This document shows, piece after piece, positions 13,463 to 26,379 of a stretch of 64,000 nucleotides of DNA (its first letter is position 1; each line of letters starts with the position of its first letter). The position numbers and the translations under genes are program-made. Source of the DNA: Taenia hydatigena. Lineage: Eukaryota > Platyhelminthes > Cestoda > Cyclophyllidea > Taeniidae. Below the pieces are notes generated by a model that ran no database searches, was not told the DNA's origin, and saw nothing but the letters and a program-made list of their open reading frames with translations. The stretch is from assembly GCA_036345935.2 (NCBI GenBank), contig JADWOT020000001.1:8287046-8351045 (forward strand). The letters run 5' to 3'.

Positions 13463-14214
13463 TGAGCATGGAGATTTGACAATTGGGACGCACAACTTTG
13501 CACATTTGACCTTAGAAAACGCAGAGTAACAGTAACTCATTTAGCTATTATTCATCAATGCCATCAATATTATTGTTTATTATTTACCATTATCCATCTT
13601 TGCTCACCTTGTTTTTCATTTCCTCATGACTTGCCCTCAGCCTGCTAGGAATACGAAGCAGTCGCCTGTGCGAATAACTTGTGTCCGAATGAGCAATTGT
13701 GCACACATTCTTTACCATCAAGCCTAGCATCATGCTATTGTCCGTCTCGACGATGGTAAGTGTGTCATCAAGCTTGATGGGGTAATTCGACTAAAGACTA
13801 GGGTTTCCGAGAATAACGCTCTACACCGAAGCTTGAAAACATATCTAAAGTTGATCTGTTACCAAATTCACACTTGTATCAGGTGCGGTGGAGACTGCCG
13901 AGGCATTTTTGGCGTATCCTGTCTGGGGCATCAGGAATGGGGTAGGAACCGGCATCTCCAAGTAGTTGCTCTTTGTAGAGTTAAAAAGTTGATGGCGTGT
14001 TGTAGTTTGGCAGTGTAAAAATGCCGCTTATAAAGTTGAAGCAAATCACTGTGCTGAATTCGGGATTGGGTAGGGTACTCGCATGCAGTTAGCACACTCA
14101 GGCAGGTACGGGAGAAGATAAAATGATAGGCGGAGCGCAAAGGAGCAGCTGGTGTTGCTTTAAATGTGGCCTTATTACTATGAATGTCCCATGTCATTTG
14201 CAAAACTAACGTAT
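13463..14214. other. No gene recognised
   Basis: Non-coding by inspection. The HSP70 similarity ends at the TAG at 13460-13462 and nothing recognisable follows before the family D repeat. Confidence 0.5.
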
Positions 14215-14460
14215 TGCTTATGCCGAATCAAACTGTATCGAGTCCATGTGTACTGGTCTGACATCCATCGCTTGTTTGGTTGCCTCTGGTGTGGAGGAAT
14301 GTACAATCAAAGTTGGCTGCCTGATGTTAGGCTCAAACGCCTAGCACTAGGATGAAACATGGCTATGCGCGTGGTCGGTTGTAATTCTATGTAAGGATGC
14401 AATAGGGATATGGATAGAACAACAATAAGGTAGCCGAAACATTGACTAACATACAAAAAC
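14215..14460 (+). repeat. Dispersed repeat family D, copy 1
   Basis: Related to 41270-41497. Shared landmarks include CTGACATCCATCGC (14259), GGTTGCC, GGATGAAACATGGCTATG-like sequence, and GGATAGAACAACAATAAGG near 14411. This copy continues past the point where the other is cut off by the right histone arm, which makes it a useful reference for that junction. Confidence 0.7.
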
Positions 14461-14559
14461 CATGCGATTGCAGCGTCTGAATAGACGCCAAGGCGGGTAA
14501 CTCGACATACCATGTCTATATAACCCTGACCAGATCGACAATCATGTACACAAGGTTTG

Positions 14560-15165
14560 TGTAAGATTACCTGTTAAAAACTATTTCTACTGATTGCTTA
14601 AAATGCAAAGTAACTCTAAGTAGATGTGATTGCTTTAGGGGGAAACATGGGTCATAGAAATAAGACATTTGTCGATCATGTGTGTGCGCATTGAAACCAA
14701 AGGCAAGGTGACAGTGCAGCAATTTTATGCATCTTTTCTTGGTCCAGTTTATTTCTCCCATCGGCTCACAACTGGCACACACACGTTGGAAATTACGTGC
14801 CATCGTGCAGGATAATTCCTGTTGTTCATCATAGCCGATGAATGGATGAAGCGCAATTTAACTAAACGCTTTGAGACTACAGCTGCCATGCAGGGTCTCG
14901 TGATGAGAAATATCCAATTGTGCACCAAACTGATGGTGATAATGCGTAATTCGCCTTAGTTTTGTTGCTGATTTTGTCCGCAACCGACTCTATGCACATC
15001 TGATCGCCAGATGCAAACAACCTAAACTTTGAGCTAATATATGATTGCTGTCTTTTATTTGACAATCGTAATATGTTTCTGTAACATTTCTGTGATGCGT
15101 GAGAAGATGCGCCAGTTTAAATGGCCCATGATTCGATTGTTCCTACTCATGCTGGTGATGATTTT
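14560..15165 (-). repeat. Dispersed repeat family B, copy 1
   Basis: Inverted relative to 20980-21770. The minus strand here reads TKKRCIKLLHCHL and AHTHDRQM, and the other copy reads TKKRCIKLLHCHL and AHTHDWQM in the matching orientation. Similarity continues through a CATCAGTTTGGTGCACAATT-like segment (14920-14939 on the minus strand) to a GATGCGCCAGTTTAAATGG segment near 15105. No protein family is recognised. Retention of an open frame in both copies hints at, but does not prove, coding ancestry. Confidence 0.65.
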
Positions 15166-16719
15166 ATTCCATAGTGAATGGGTTTGGTCGCGAGTACAAT
15201 CATGAGTCCAAATGTATTGGCATTGACTTGATAGTGAGCAGGCAAGACGTCGATGGTGGAAGTTATGCACTGAGGTGCCTGGGCTGTCAAAGAGTGTGGC
15301 TGTATATTAGTGAATGGATGTGGAGCGTGATAATGTGTTATGTCTGTGTACCGTAGTGACTTCGAGGTTTACGAATCCTCTCGTGCAGCTAAAAAACGCA
15401 TGTTGACCATAGACAGAGGTGGGGTTTCTGGCTTTTCTTACTATACTCTTTTGACCATCCGCCACTTCTCTCCATTCGGCTGCATTGTTAGGAGGTAAAT
15501 AGCAATGAAGAGCATCTGAGGCAATGCAGACTACTTGCATTGATGGCACCCATTTTAGAAATGCACAGTGGCATGACTGTTTGCATGAGAGAAAATGAGG
15601 TTAGCATCCTTTTTGCCACGAATGTACGCCATCTGGGTGCCTAAAAGCACACCATTATTGCTAAGATAAAGGACGTGATGGAAATGTCTGCCTGCCTACT
15701 TCTTAGTTTGCTCTGATTATGGAGTTCGGATTTAATAAACAGAAACGCTGGCATCGGACCAGTTATAAGGTCAGTTCTATTGGCCAAAACTGCTAAGCTC
15801 ATGCGCCGCAGATAAACCAGCCACTAACGGCAGAACTTCTGGCGATTATTCGCACACCCATTTGATTGGACGCAGGTGCGAAACAAAATGTCCTCAATGC
15901 CGATGGCTTAGTAATTCCTACAACAAGTCACTCAGTAGTGTTTTTATGTTTGACAGCATCACATCCAAATTTGGCTGTGATGATGCACTGCAGCATGGCT
16001 TACTATTTGGCACAATCATGGATAGAGTTGGAGGATTCCCACTGCTGCATGGCTGCTGTGTGGCAGTGTGCTGCAGCCTAGAATACTGCCGTTCTATCAC
16101 CCCAGTTGATTCGAAAGTGAATAAAAGCCGCATGACAAATGTGCGGTATGGTTTTGGGAATCATGAACTTAGATGGCATTAATTTAGGTGAGAGCCAATT
16201 TTTGGGTGGCTGTGTGGTGGGATAACAACGCAGCGATGTGACGTCCAGAGGGCAAGGACGTTCGCACAGTGGAGTTAAGAGACCATATTTGAAGGCTATT
16301 TTGGGATTTGCACAGCAGCAAACGAGACATTGAGCGTGCGCAAAGCTTGGCCGAGAGGGACTGTAATGTTTTCAGGGTGTTAAAGGAAATCGCATCAATC
16401 GAAACAGCATTTTGATAAATTAATCACGTTAACAAAACAAACACATGTGCCTATTTATAAACACAAATATATTTTGGAAATGTCACGTACAAGGGGAGGC
16501 GGTTGAATTTGGGAAATGGTGGCGACACATCTGCATGATTGCGATCAAATAATATGAACCCTACACACGTGACTTTCACTTGGAGGACGGTTAAGACGCG
16601 GATGTCCATCCCATTATAGCAGTCTATGTTAAATGGTGTGAGCTTATAACACGAAGAGAATCGTCAAATGCAGTATTCAAGATGAATCTAGTGCAGAATT
16701 CAGCAAAAGCACACAGTCT
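15166..16719. other. No gene recognised
   Basis: Non-coding by inspection. The best open frame (15862-16182, plus) has no recognisable domain and is within what chance allows. Confidence 0.5.
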
Positions 16720-17800
16720 CACTCCAAAATCTGCAAGCACCAGGAGTCAGCGAGCATGATGGAAGAAAAAGTTGAAAAAGGATAAATACGTATAAGAGTA
16801 ATTAAAAACATGTAACAAAACAAAGAACTAAATAGAGGTTGAAATCCAAAGAGCAAATTTAAACAGCAGTTGAAAGATAGGAAAGATGAATTGTCAAATG
16901 CAAAAGCAATTGAGAAAAGAAGACAATGAATAAGAGGGAAATTAAACTGAAATAAACGGCAATAATAAAAACTAAAACAAGGCACTAAATGCATAAAAAA
17001 GGTCAGCAAAAAGAGTTTTAGCAGTAGCGTTGGCAGGTGGTGTAGGTTGAGGAGAATGTTGGCGCCTCTTAATTGCAGCAAACAACGTGGCAGCGCAGGG
17101 AGCGGCAGAGAGATTGGGAGACACGTGGCAAAGTGGAAATGGAGTGAGACACCTGGAGTGGTTTGGTGGGTAGGTAAGTGGGTGTGTGGATGTGTGTGGG
17201 AGAGGTAGTTAGAGAATGTAAAGTGATGGGCTGAATGAATGAATGGTGTGGATAGGGGTGGACGCATACAGAAGACAGAAGGAAAAGAGAGAGGAGTACG
17301 GCGGGAGGGAGCACGGCGCTTGGCAACAGCACTGAGCAATTTCTGTCAGTGTTGATGCCAGCGCCACACTCACTCACCCAATTTTCTCATAGTATTTGTA
17401 TTTTTCGCATATTCGTTAATTATTTTTAGCCGCATATATTTACTTTTACTTACCTTTCACTTTACTCTCCTGCCTGTTTGCCGCTTTCCCTTGTCTATGC
17501 TATGGAACCGCATTCACACATCATTCCCTTTCTCCTCCAAAGTGAGTTTTATCGACCTGCCATTGTTTATATACTTTGTTCTACCAATCATATTGGACCC
17601 TCTAAATCCTTCCCCTTTAAGTCTGTCTTTTTATTGGTTGACCTCAATGTTTGTCCTTGCATCTCACCCCTTGTCTTGTCAAATATCGAATTCTACATTG
17701 CTATTAGTGCCTGCTTTTATTAGCTTTTTGATTACCATAGATATTCGTTTCTATTCTTGCAGGTTTCTGCAGTAACTGTTATCGTTTGTTCCCCACACCT
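16720..17800. other. Strand-asymmetric purine/pyrimidine block
   Basis: From about 16740 to 17330 the plus strand is strongly purine-rich (long runs such as GAAGAAAAAGTTGAAAAAGG). From about 17380 to 17800 it becomes pyrimidine-rich. The asymmetry creates a 206-codon Ser/Phe/Leu-rich open frame on the minus strand (16719-17339) that lacks domain features and is best read as a composition effect. Confidence 0.5.
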
Positions 17801-19864
17801 TCCTGTCCGAATTTTTTAACGTAAGAATTGTGGTGATAGACTTTGACCCTTTATGGTTGATCGGCATTAACATTACGCTCTCTGTATACCACAACGTCAG
17901 TGTTTACATCTCTGATGACCAGTAATTGTCGATAGCCATGTCTTCTCACTTTATTTTGTTCCCTTTTTCCAAATCAGGTCCTACAATCTTTCTCTGATCC
18001 CTGTGATTAGACAAGGTGTTTGCAAATGCGCTTTTGCTGAGTAGGCACTGTGAGACCACACTGATTGACACCAAGGCATGCACCACTGCTTGTGGTAATG
18101 GATGGAACTCTAGTTTATGTTGTGATACCGAGGAATTGTAAGGTCCTCTCGCATGATTATGTTCCTTCAAACATGGAAGGAATTTAGTCATGATTTTTCC
18201 CGCAATTCTGTTGGATTAAATTGTGTCCAATGTAAACAAACGCACAGTTATCAGAGTTTCAAGTGGCCACCGAATGCATCATCTTCTGATTTGACCCATC
18301 TTTTAAGGCATCACAACATCCTGTGGGGCACAAAATGTTCGTTTAACTAGTGCGCTTCTTTCCATTAATTCACATTTAGCTTAAGTGTCAACTGTGTCTA
18401 ATGAAATAGGTGGCAAAGGAAATTACAGTCCAAGGAGGTCCATCCACGACGTTGAATCACGGTTTCTGCAGCAGGCGATTAACTGATATGGATCCATTCA
18501 CAGCACGTCCTCACGCCATTCTTCTGAAGCCACCGCTCAGATGCCAAACGTGCCATCTTCTTTCGACAGTTGTTTTGTGTCATTTGGTGACACCAACTTC
18601 AACCATGTGCTTTTAGAAGGCCGCATGTGGTCCGACGCTCCATTTACTCTCTGCAATCAATTATAAGGCCTTCTAATATAAGGTAATTGTTGTCTTACAT
18701 CTTTGATACTTAACACGCAGGAGAAAGGGCTGGAATCCTGTGCCATATCTCGACTTCCTCATAATGACGTGCATTTTTGTAATGTGTAAAGTGTCGAAAG
18801 AGGATATGATCGGAGGGTAGTTGAAACGACAGTCTGGCTATTACTAAACCATCAGAGGTACCGCGCCTATCCTAGCTGCCGTGACCCCACCACGCTATGA
18901 CCAGGTGTTAGGCGTTGCAATGGAGTAGAACTGAGCACGTAAACAACAGTGACTAATGCCTTGAATCCGTCAGTTGAATGAGCTAGCCCTGGTCACTAAA
19001 ACCCCTATATAAACGCAGTAAAAATTCAATAACATGAGCAACAAAACAGAGCGACGAATTCAAATGTAAGCAACTATCGATGGCAATGATTCGAGCACCT
19101 CAAAAGTGCTGCTCCTTAGCGAATCCACCAGTCTATGGGTTGTCTTGTGAGACCCAACACTTCGTAATTAGACGGTGGCAAACCTGTCTCGAGATTGTTG
19201 CAATTTAGGACACAACGATAAGTTTAAGCAAACCTAGTGAGCTTGTGGTGGTGAACATCAGAATGCTGGCACAGCTTTTACCTCCTGCCTCATTCTCCGC
19301 GAAACAGTGCAGCACATTAGCCAAAAGGGCAAATATGTTTTACAAAAGCAGGGATTTGGCTTTCAGGTAGACCAAAATCAATGCTTCATGCCACCGTGGC
19401 GTCTTCACTCGCTCCAAACTCCAGCGCTGATACTACCAGTTTTACGTTCAAAAATGAGGCAAAGACGCAAGTTTATTTTTGGATTTTAGCTGTTTGAATG
19501 AAGGAGAAGTGTTGTTGCTGTGCATTTATTGGGAGGTGAAAACTTGACTACTACCGCGTAGCCATTTATGTCAAATTATACGCACTGCAGACATAATTTG
19601 AACACTCAAAAGTCTCCAATCTAGCAGTGGTCACTCGGTTGCAACCAGTGAGGCCTTTGGTCACTGTGCTGATCACATTCTATAAAATTGAGACAATTTG
19701 TCCATCCACCACTACATCACTGACGTTTTTGCGTTTTCGTAAAGTTCCTGCGAACCTCTCGGTAAACCTTTCTTCAACTCAAATTTCTCAGCCAACATAT
19801 CCGGGCATTATTGAGATGCGCAAGAATCTGAAGGCACAATTTGAGTAGGAAGATGGGGTGCATT
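17801..19864. other. No gene recognised
   Basis: About 2 kb without a supportable gene or repeat. Open frames are short on both strands. Confidence 0.5.
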
Positions 19865-20032
19865 TTATGATGCGATAGTCGGAATTGTTGATACAATGCT
19901 CTCAAAAGTTTGTATTCTTGCAAGTTTCACTTTGATGACGAGCTGTGGCTGAGCGTGACCCACCTCCAGTGGACATGCGACTCGACAGACTTCACAATTG
20001 CATACAACTCGACCACATTTATAAATGCTACA
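19865..20032 (-). pseudogene. Possible integrin alpha-like fragment
   Basis: The minus-strand frame reads CNCEVCRVACPLEVG followed by QLVIKVKLARIQTF. Integrin alpha subunits have, just outside the membrane, a conserved pattern of Cys-x-x-x-x-Cys-x-(Leu/Val)-Gly, about ten residues, a Val-x-Val strand, then Arg-Leu-Trp-x-x-Thr-Phe. The spacing fits but the diagnostic Arg-Leu-Trp is only partly kept (ALA-ARG-ILE here). No transmembrane helix or GFF(K/R)R tail follows. If the match is real it is one exon or a decayed scrap. A chance resemblance is quite possible. Confidence 0.18.
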
Positions 20033-20979
20033 TTTTGCCAAAGGCATTGGGACAAGAGGTAGTGTAAGCGGAGGTACACGTTGAGGCAGGTGGCAGGCAT
20101 GATCAGTATGATGGGGAATTGTTTTAAGTTTTGCATGATTTCTGGCCCTCTTCGGATGATTCGTCATCTATATTGAAGGTCTTGTACAATTTTCGGATCT
20201 TAAAGCCACAAAGTCATGAAACACATCAACAATTGTAAGTTGGGTTGCGAATTTCCACAACTTGAATTACTCGTGTGTGTGCTTGAGCGCATGCACGGGA
20301 TATGACATGTGTGGACGACCTTAATAGCCAGGTTGTGAAGAGCGTCGGGCACTGCGCGAATTTCCGGAAGCCTTAGCCTGGTGGAGGGATGCTGTCTTCC
20401 TCTGTGTGGTCTGAGTATACTGACAATCCCTAAATAGGCAGGGACACTTAAGCACTTCAAATAAATACCTCCGACTGAAATAGAAGCGAAGCGATCGAAA
20501 TAATGCTCTGACAGTCTCTATTTCTCCACCCAGTTGGCAAGTAAGCCAATGCCATATGCCACTGCAAATCTAGCAAATACAAAATGAGAAACACACCTTA
20601 GCGAAATAATTTTGTCCAGTTCATCTTTACCCATAATTTAGACGTGACGCTACTCCATTTATGTGAGTAAATTAAGTGGATGGATAATGAGACAAAAAGG
20701 ACTGTGGAGTCACAAGAAGCTAAGTTTGCTGATACGATACAAGCAGAAGATAAAATGGAGCGGGTTGTTTGGTTCATTGCCCTCCGCATTCCTCTTCATT
20801 GCAGCTATTTCCTTCCTCTTTTTCATTAATTATTTACTGGAATGCCATATTCACATTTTAGATTGAAGCGAATTGCATTGGTCCCAATCTCGCCATTTAA
20901 CAGCCTTATTGTGTGACACCTTATTCATTAATTCAACCTTCGCTCAATGGTATCGTGAATGCAAATCCACTTCAGTAGT
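20033..20979. other. No gene recognised
   Basis: Non-coding by inspection. I looked for extension of the integrin-like similarity on the minus strand and found none. Confidence 0.45.
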
Positions 20980-21770
20980 TAGACTTGTGATCACTTCAGC
21001 ATGTCTAATTCGTGTACGCATTTGTATTTAGCTATTCAAACTGGTGCATCCTCGCACGCATCACAAAAATGGATCCCTGGCAATGTTACAGAAACATTAC
21101 GATTGTCAAATAAATGGCAGCAGTCTTGTGGAAGTTCAGAAGTTCAATTTGTTTACATCAAGCGATGGGATGCGCATATAGTCGGTTGTGGACTAAATCA
21201 GCAGCAACACTAAAACCAATTACGCATTATCACCATCAATTTGGTGTGCAATGGGATATTCCTCATCACAAGACCCTAAAGATGACTACTTGTTGAGGTG
21301 CATTAGCTAAAACAGACTAAACCTGCATGACAACTTTAGTCTCAAAGCATTCAATAAAGGTGCGCTTCTTCCATCCCTCGGCTATGATAACTAACAGGAA
21401 GTATCCTGCATGATGACGCAAACTGATTGCTGCGTAGACATGCACAGGTTAGGCGCATCCATTTCTAGACCTCTGAGTTGCAACAGGGAATATCCTACAA
21501 CTTATTTGCTCTCATGTAATTTCCAACTTGTGCGTGCCATTTGTGAGTCTATACGAGACATAGACGGAACCAAGAAAAGATGCATAAAATTGTTACACTG
21601 TCACCTTATCTATGGTTTCACTGCGCACACACATGACTGGCAAATGCTTCGTTTTTATAACCTATTTTTCCTCTTGAAGCAATTACATCTACTCGGAAAG
21701 GAAAATCGCTTTTCATTGGTGCAAATAAATCAGGTGAGTTGCTACGAACCGTGAATTAATGGTCATATGC
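20980..21770 (+). repeat. Dispersed repeat family B, copy 2
   Basis: Inverted partner of 14560-15165. The plus-strand frame contains TKKRCIKLLHCHL and FLLKQLHLL (about 21570-21700), and upstream the block shares CAATTTGGTGTGCAATGGGA (from 21237) with the other copy. The copies look about 75-80% identical over the best parts. Confidence 0.65.
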
Positions 21771-24700
21771 ATCGACTTCTCAATCCTGTGAGTAACGAGT
21801 AATTAAAAGGTAGGAATTTGGATACACACGAGCTTATCTCAACCACAGTACACGTATGTGTGGGAGTAAGCTAATGAGTAACTGATTAAGCTGTAGTGCT
21901 TTCACACAGGACTAAACTAGGTCGCCGCATTCTAAAATGTTAAACAATCCGCCTAGCTGGCAAATACTCATGAGAAGAAAGGTTAGCGATTTCGGTTATG
22001 GCAATCTACCTCGAGAAGACATTTCTAAGGCAATCGAACAAGCTCACCAGGAGACTTACAACATCCCAATCCTTATGACTTAAGCACATGCACCTGTACG
22101 TCAGCATGTACTTCTGAACCTGTGTATGCCTAAATGTGTCTCTATCATTTGGTCCACCGGCACGCACAGGCACCACTGACCGTTTCTAGTATGGCCTAGA
22201 GTGACCAGTAGCGAACTTTCAGTGAAGCTTACAGGGACGAGATAGCCTATAGTATGTTTGAAAAGGTCACCACGGAAGTAATGAATTGCATGATGATAGT
22301 GGGCACATTAATTGGTTGACTTGCTTGTGATCTAGATCAAATTGTTGAAAATCACCCCAAAAGGGCAAAGCCATTTGAGGACTAAAGAAAATTGAAGAGC
22401 CATATATTAAAATCTGCTCGTTTCGATGGGGAATTATTCATAACACCACGTCAACTCGTAGTTAAATAAAGGCGAATAAATAATAGCTCGACAGATCTTT
22501 TACCAGGATTTACGAGGCGACACACCTAAGGACAACTACCATTGGAATCAAACTGGGCTGCTTTGGTCTAAAGCCGTCGAAGTAGATCCACAGGTAGTGG
22601 TGACTGTAGGAGTTGATCTGAGTTGATCTGCTGTTCGTTGTGATTGCAGAGGCCGGTGCAGATCCCCTATTTGTGACATCTGAGCCTTCACCTTCTGGCC
22701 ATTATGAGATTATGCATTTTTATCCCCCTTAATGTTTGTATAAGTACCTAACTATAAACTCTGCATTAAGGGGCTTTCTAATTACCTTACTTGTTGCATT
22801 AATTGAAATCGAATCACGCGAAATTTTGGCTTGAATACCGAAGAAGCCCTGACCAAGGCTTATTTTCGTGCATTTTGCTCAAAAGCAGGGTAATGGATTT
22901 GCCTCCTTCTAACTGTGGTGTAATTACTGCCGCATACTCAAAGTGAGAACTGATGTAGCACAGCCCGTCGTGGGATAAGAGTGAAGACGCTTTGCCTAGG
23001 CTTTACTTGGCTAAAGGCGTAGATGCAACTTGAGAGGCAACGGATGGTTGCCTGTGCCTTACCATAAAGATTCCAGAGGATGGTGTAGTCAGCATTGCGA
23101 CTGTGAGATTGATTTGGCAAATTTCTTGACGGTTGCGCCGTATTAGGGTTGATCGCAGAAGGCTTCACGTGTCGAGAAACACTATCACCCACACAACATG
23201 GCATTAAATGCATTAGCCCTATCAATGACAATCTAATCGAAATGTTTTGGAAGTGCGAGTAAATGTGGAAGGAGCCTAAGGAAAAGAAGTGGAAGAAATA
23301 TGTAGAAGGCATTTTAGTGGTCAGCTCTAGGGCTTCTCGCAGCAGCTTAACCACAAAAGAAGGCAAAATGATTTACACAAAGCCGCATATCGCATACGGA
23401 GTGCATTCAGATACTCTAACACATTCTGCCTATGCCGGATACCGTTGAGATTTGCTGAGGAAACCGCTAGTATTGGTCGTTAAATTAATGATTTCCAGAA
23501 AAGGCATTCTGCAAAGGTAATACGATGATGCAAAACTAATCAACTTTTTAACGAACTTATTGAAAACAAATAGGTATTAATTCATGTTGCATATAGTAAG
23601 CTGTCACATTAATTCAAGCATTGTGCTACAAGTTTTTAGGTGTAATCCAATGTATAACTGATCTTAAAAGCCAAATCATAATCTTCACACCTTCCTACTA
23701 TTTGTCGACTCAAAGGCACACTTAAAGCATCATTCGTATAGCGCAAACCTGTGTCTCTTCGAGCGGCATCCCCGGTACTATCCTTATAGGTAGTCAATAA
23801 TATGCCATTTACCAGTTCTCCGTCTCCCGTTGGCAAGCTGCGTCATCTTCACATATCAGTGGTCCACCTTTGTAGGCACTCATACTGTTATGCGATTGGT
23901 ATTTGGCTAAGCATGAAGTTATGCGTTGCAGGCAAGGTGGTTTGTAGGTGAGATGGTTTTTGTTACTTGCTCCAGTGCTTTTTAGGATGCCAGTTCTTTG
24001 TTTGGTGGGGAAGCATTAGAAGCAATTCTCATTCCACGACTTGTGATTATCTCGAACGGCAAAACATCAGCTGATATATGGACAGAAGCCCTTTAGGCAA
24101 GTTGAGGACTTTCTAGGCTTACATTCCAGTCTTCCGATTGCGCCTACTTAGCGAAGTGTCAGTAGTCCGACCAGAATGCAATTCGTCATTTTCAGCAGTC
24201 GGTTATCTCGTAAATGACCAGATGCTGTGCGTGTCTTTGGAATGCAATTAGTCCTGCATAGCTCAGTAGCATGAACGCTTTAAAATTAGGGCCTTAATCG
24301 CTATGGACGGATTCGTGTACCACATATTAACATTCTAACTGATTGACGAAACTTTGAGCAACCGCTTTAGAGCCTTGTGTATCCCTGGGTTCTGCGTTAG
24401 TTTGCTCATGATGAGCTGCATCAACTTGGTAAATTTTCACAATAACAAAAATGAAGTGACAGAAAAAGTGCATACGATAATTAACATCTGTTCTTTAGTG
24501 AAAGTAGTTGAGTACGATTCCGACAGCACCATTTGAGGCAGAGACAAGTTAATTAGTCATGCAACAGTGAAAGAAGCAGTCCAAATCTGGGTACATCGTG
24601 AGCTCCTACCTCCAGCGAATGCTGTGAAGCACCAAACTGTATTGCCTCATAATATCACGCCGATATTATTTATTGAAAGGCAGTACCAGAGAAAATCGGG

Positions 24701-25867
24701 CATAGCGAACAATTCGCTGGCTCATATTTCTGTTCGTTCAAGCAGATGCTTTCTTTTGTGTAAAAGGGAACGTATCGAATTCGTTGGTACAATGTCAACA
24801 TTTTGCATGTTGACTTTCAGGCACCACGCACTTGCGTATCCAGTTTTATCGAAAAAGGCGCTGCTGTTTCAAATCGCGTGCAGCAGCGAATATGCAGTTC
24901 TTTCTGGCAATCCATTCATAAAACAGGAATGCAAGAGTCGTCCATTTGTAGGCAAAGCAAAGTTGCATTAGTCAAGCAAAACGAACTGCCGGTTTCCTGA
25001 CTAAAATGAAGAGGTGAGGAAATGCAAAAAGGGCATCGTGGCCTAAGCGCAGAGTCACCTAGGATATACTGCATAATCCCCTCTCACTCTTTGTTCATCT
25101 CTACTCATTCCATTCTATTTTATCCTCCTCTACTTAAACTGTCCTAAGTCTCAGAAGCCTGACACCCACGACTCACAATGCTACATAAATTCCGATTGCT
25201 ACTTGACAGTGGCTGCGGATCGTCACGTGTGGTTTATCATTCAACCAGTCCGATCAGTTCTTAGGCTTCAGCATTCCATCATCACGTACCCCCATTTATG
25301 AAATGTTTCATTCGTATCTATGCACCAAAACAGTTCATCAATCCTCAATCTCGTGAAGGCGAGGTAGCATGCGAGTCCCCCGAGACACGCTGATTGCCAC
25401 GATTGAATAGGGACAGAAATGTGCAAAGCACCATAGGCATCTACATCCGATGGACGCATTTCACTGATGGGGAAGAAGGTGTCATCAAAGTCATCACAGG
25501 TAGGTCAAATAAGAAGATGTTGTGGAAGATATCTATGTGATCGCGTGGCAAAAATATCTCTTCAAAGAATAGGAAAATCAAAAATGGAAGAAAGGATGGA
25601 AAGAAAGAATATTTAACAATGTTAAAGAAGGCGCAAATAAAATCTGGCAAGTAGTATGAGGTAAAGCAAGAATATTTGGATGATAATTGTGTGAAGGGTA
25701 GAGAGACGACGCAGAATTAAAGAGCGATGATGGCAATAATAGCTACATCGCTAACCACGAGGCAACGTTTGATCACTTCTGCATTGCAAATAAATTTAAG
25801 CAGAAGAAAATCTGCAGACATCCACACAGTTGGCAAGGCCATTGGAAGTAACTAGACCTCCGCCATC
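21771..25867. other. No gene recognised
   Basis: About 4 kb with no supportable gene. The longest frames (22938-23366 minus, 142 codons; 24567-24971 plus, 134 codons) have no recognisable motif, no signal peptide and no convincing splice context. A short direct duplication, GAGTTGATCT, occurs twice around 22610-22630. Confidence 0.5.
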
Positions 25868-25890
25868 GCCACCACCACCACCACCACCAA
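25868..25890. repeat. (CCA)n microsatellite
   Basis: A short run of CCACCACCACCACCACC-type trinucleotides. Read on the minus strand it gives a polyglycine run inside an open frame (25796-26149) that I could not assign to any family. Confidence 0.85.
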
Positions 25891-26379
25891 CACCAGCATT
25901 ACATCTGTTTATCACAATGGCTTCATATTTGTGCTCTAACACGAACACCGGGACCACTACTTCCAATGCACCTGCTGCACAGTGTAGAAAGTGAGGTGTC
26001 AGTTTCCAATTCCCAATTCTGCTGTAAACTTGTGTCTTACATGGACTGAGATCGGCGCCTTCCATCAAAGTGCCACTGCCACTCAAACGGTAGACTAACA
26101 TTGCACATTCACCAGATATGCTTTTTGTACGAAATCGACAAGTCAACATTTCTTACCTTCCGTAAGAATCGTTATATTTCTGCAGTCAGCATCACTGAAA
26201 GGAATTTTACCCGTTCCATCAATAAGGCCAAACCCAAGTGCCTCGTTGCTTGACGCAAGCTGAGCGCCTTTGACGGAGGATGACACAGCCATATCTGCCT
26301 GGAGTTTAATGCACTGCTAACATAAGTAGCTATCATGAATTCCCTGTTGGACGCGATAAAAATGCACACCAGAACGATC

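Noticed and set aside
16719..17339. 206-codon minus-strand frame
   Set aside because: Low-complexity Ser/Phe/Leu composition explained by the purine-rich tract; no domain.
25030..25130. GTGGCCTAAGCGCAGAGTC head followed by pyrimidine-rich DNA as another SINE
   Set aside because: The T-arm-like hairpin is absent and the body match to the other modules is too weak.
25796..26149. 117-codon minus-strand frame with a polyglycine run
   Set aside because: The glycine run is the (CCA)n microsatellite; the rest shows no family motif.
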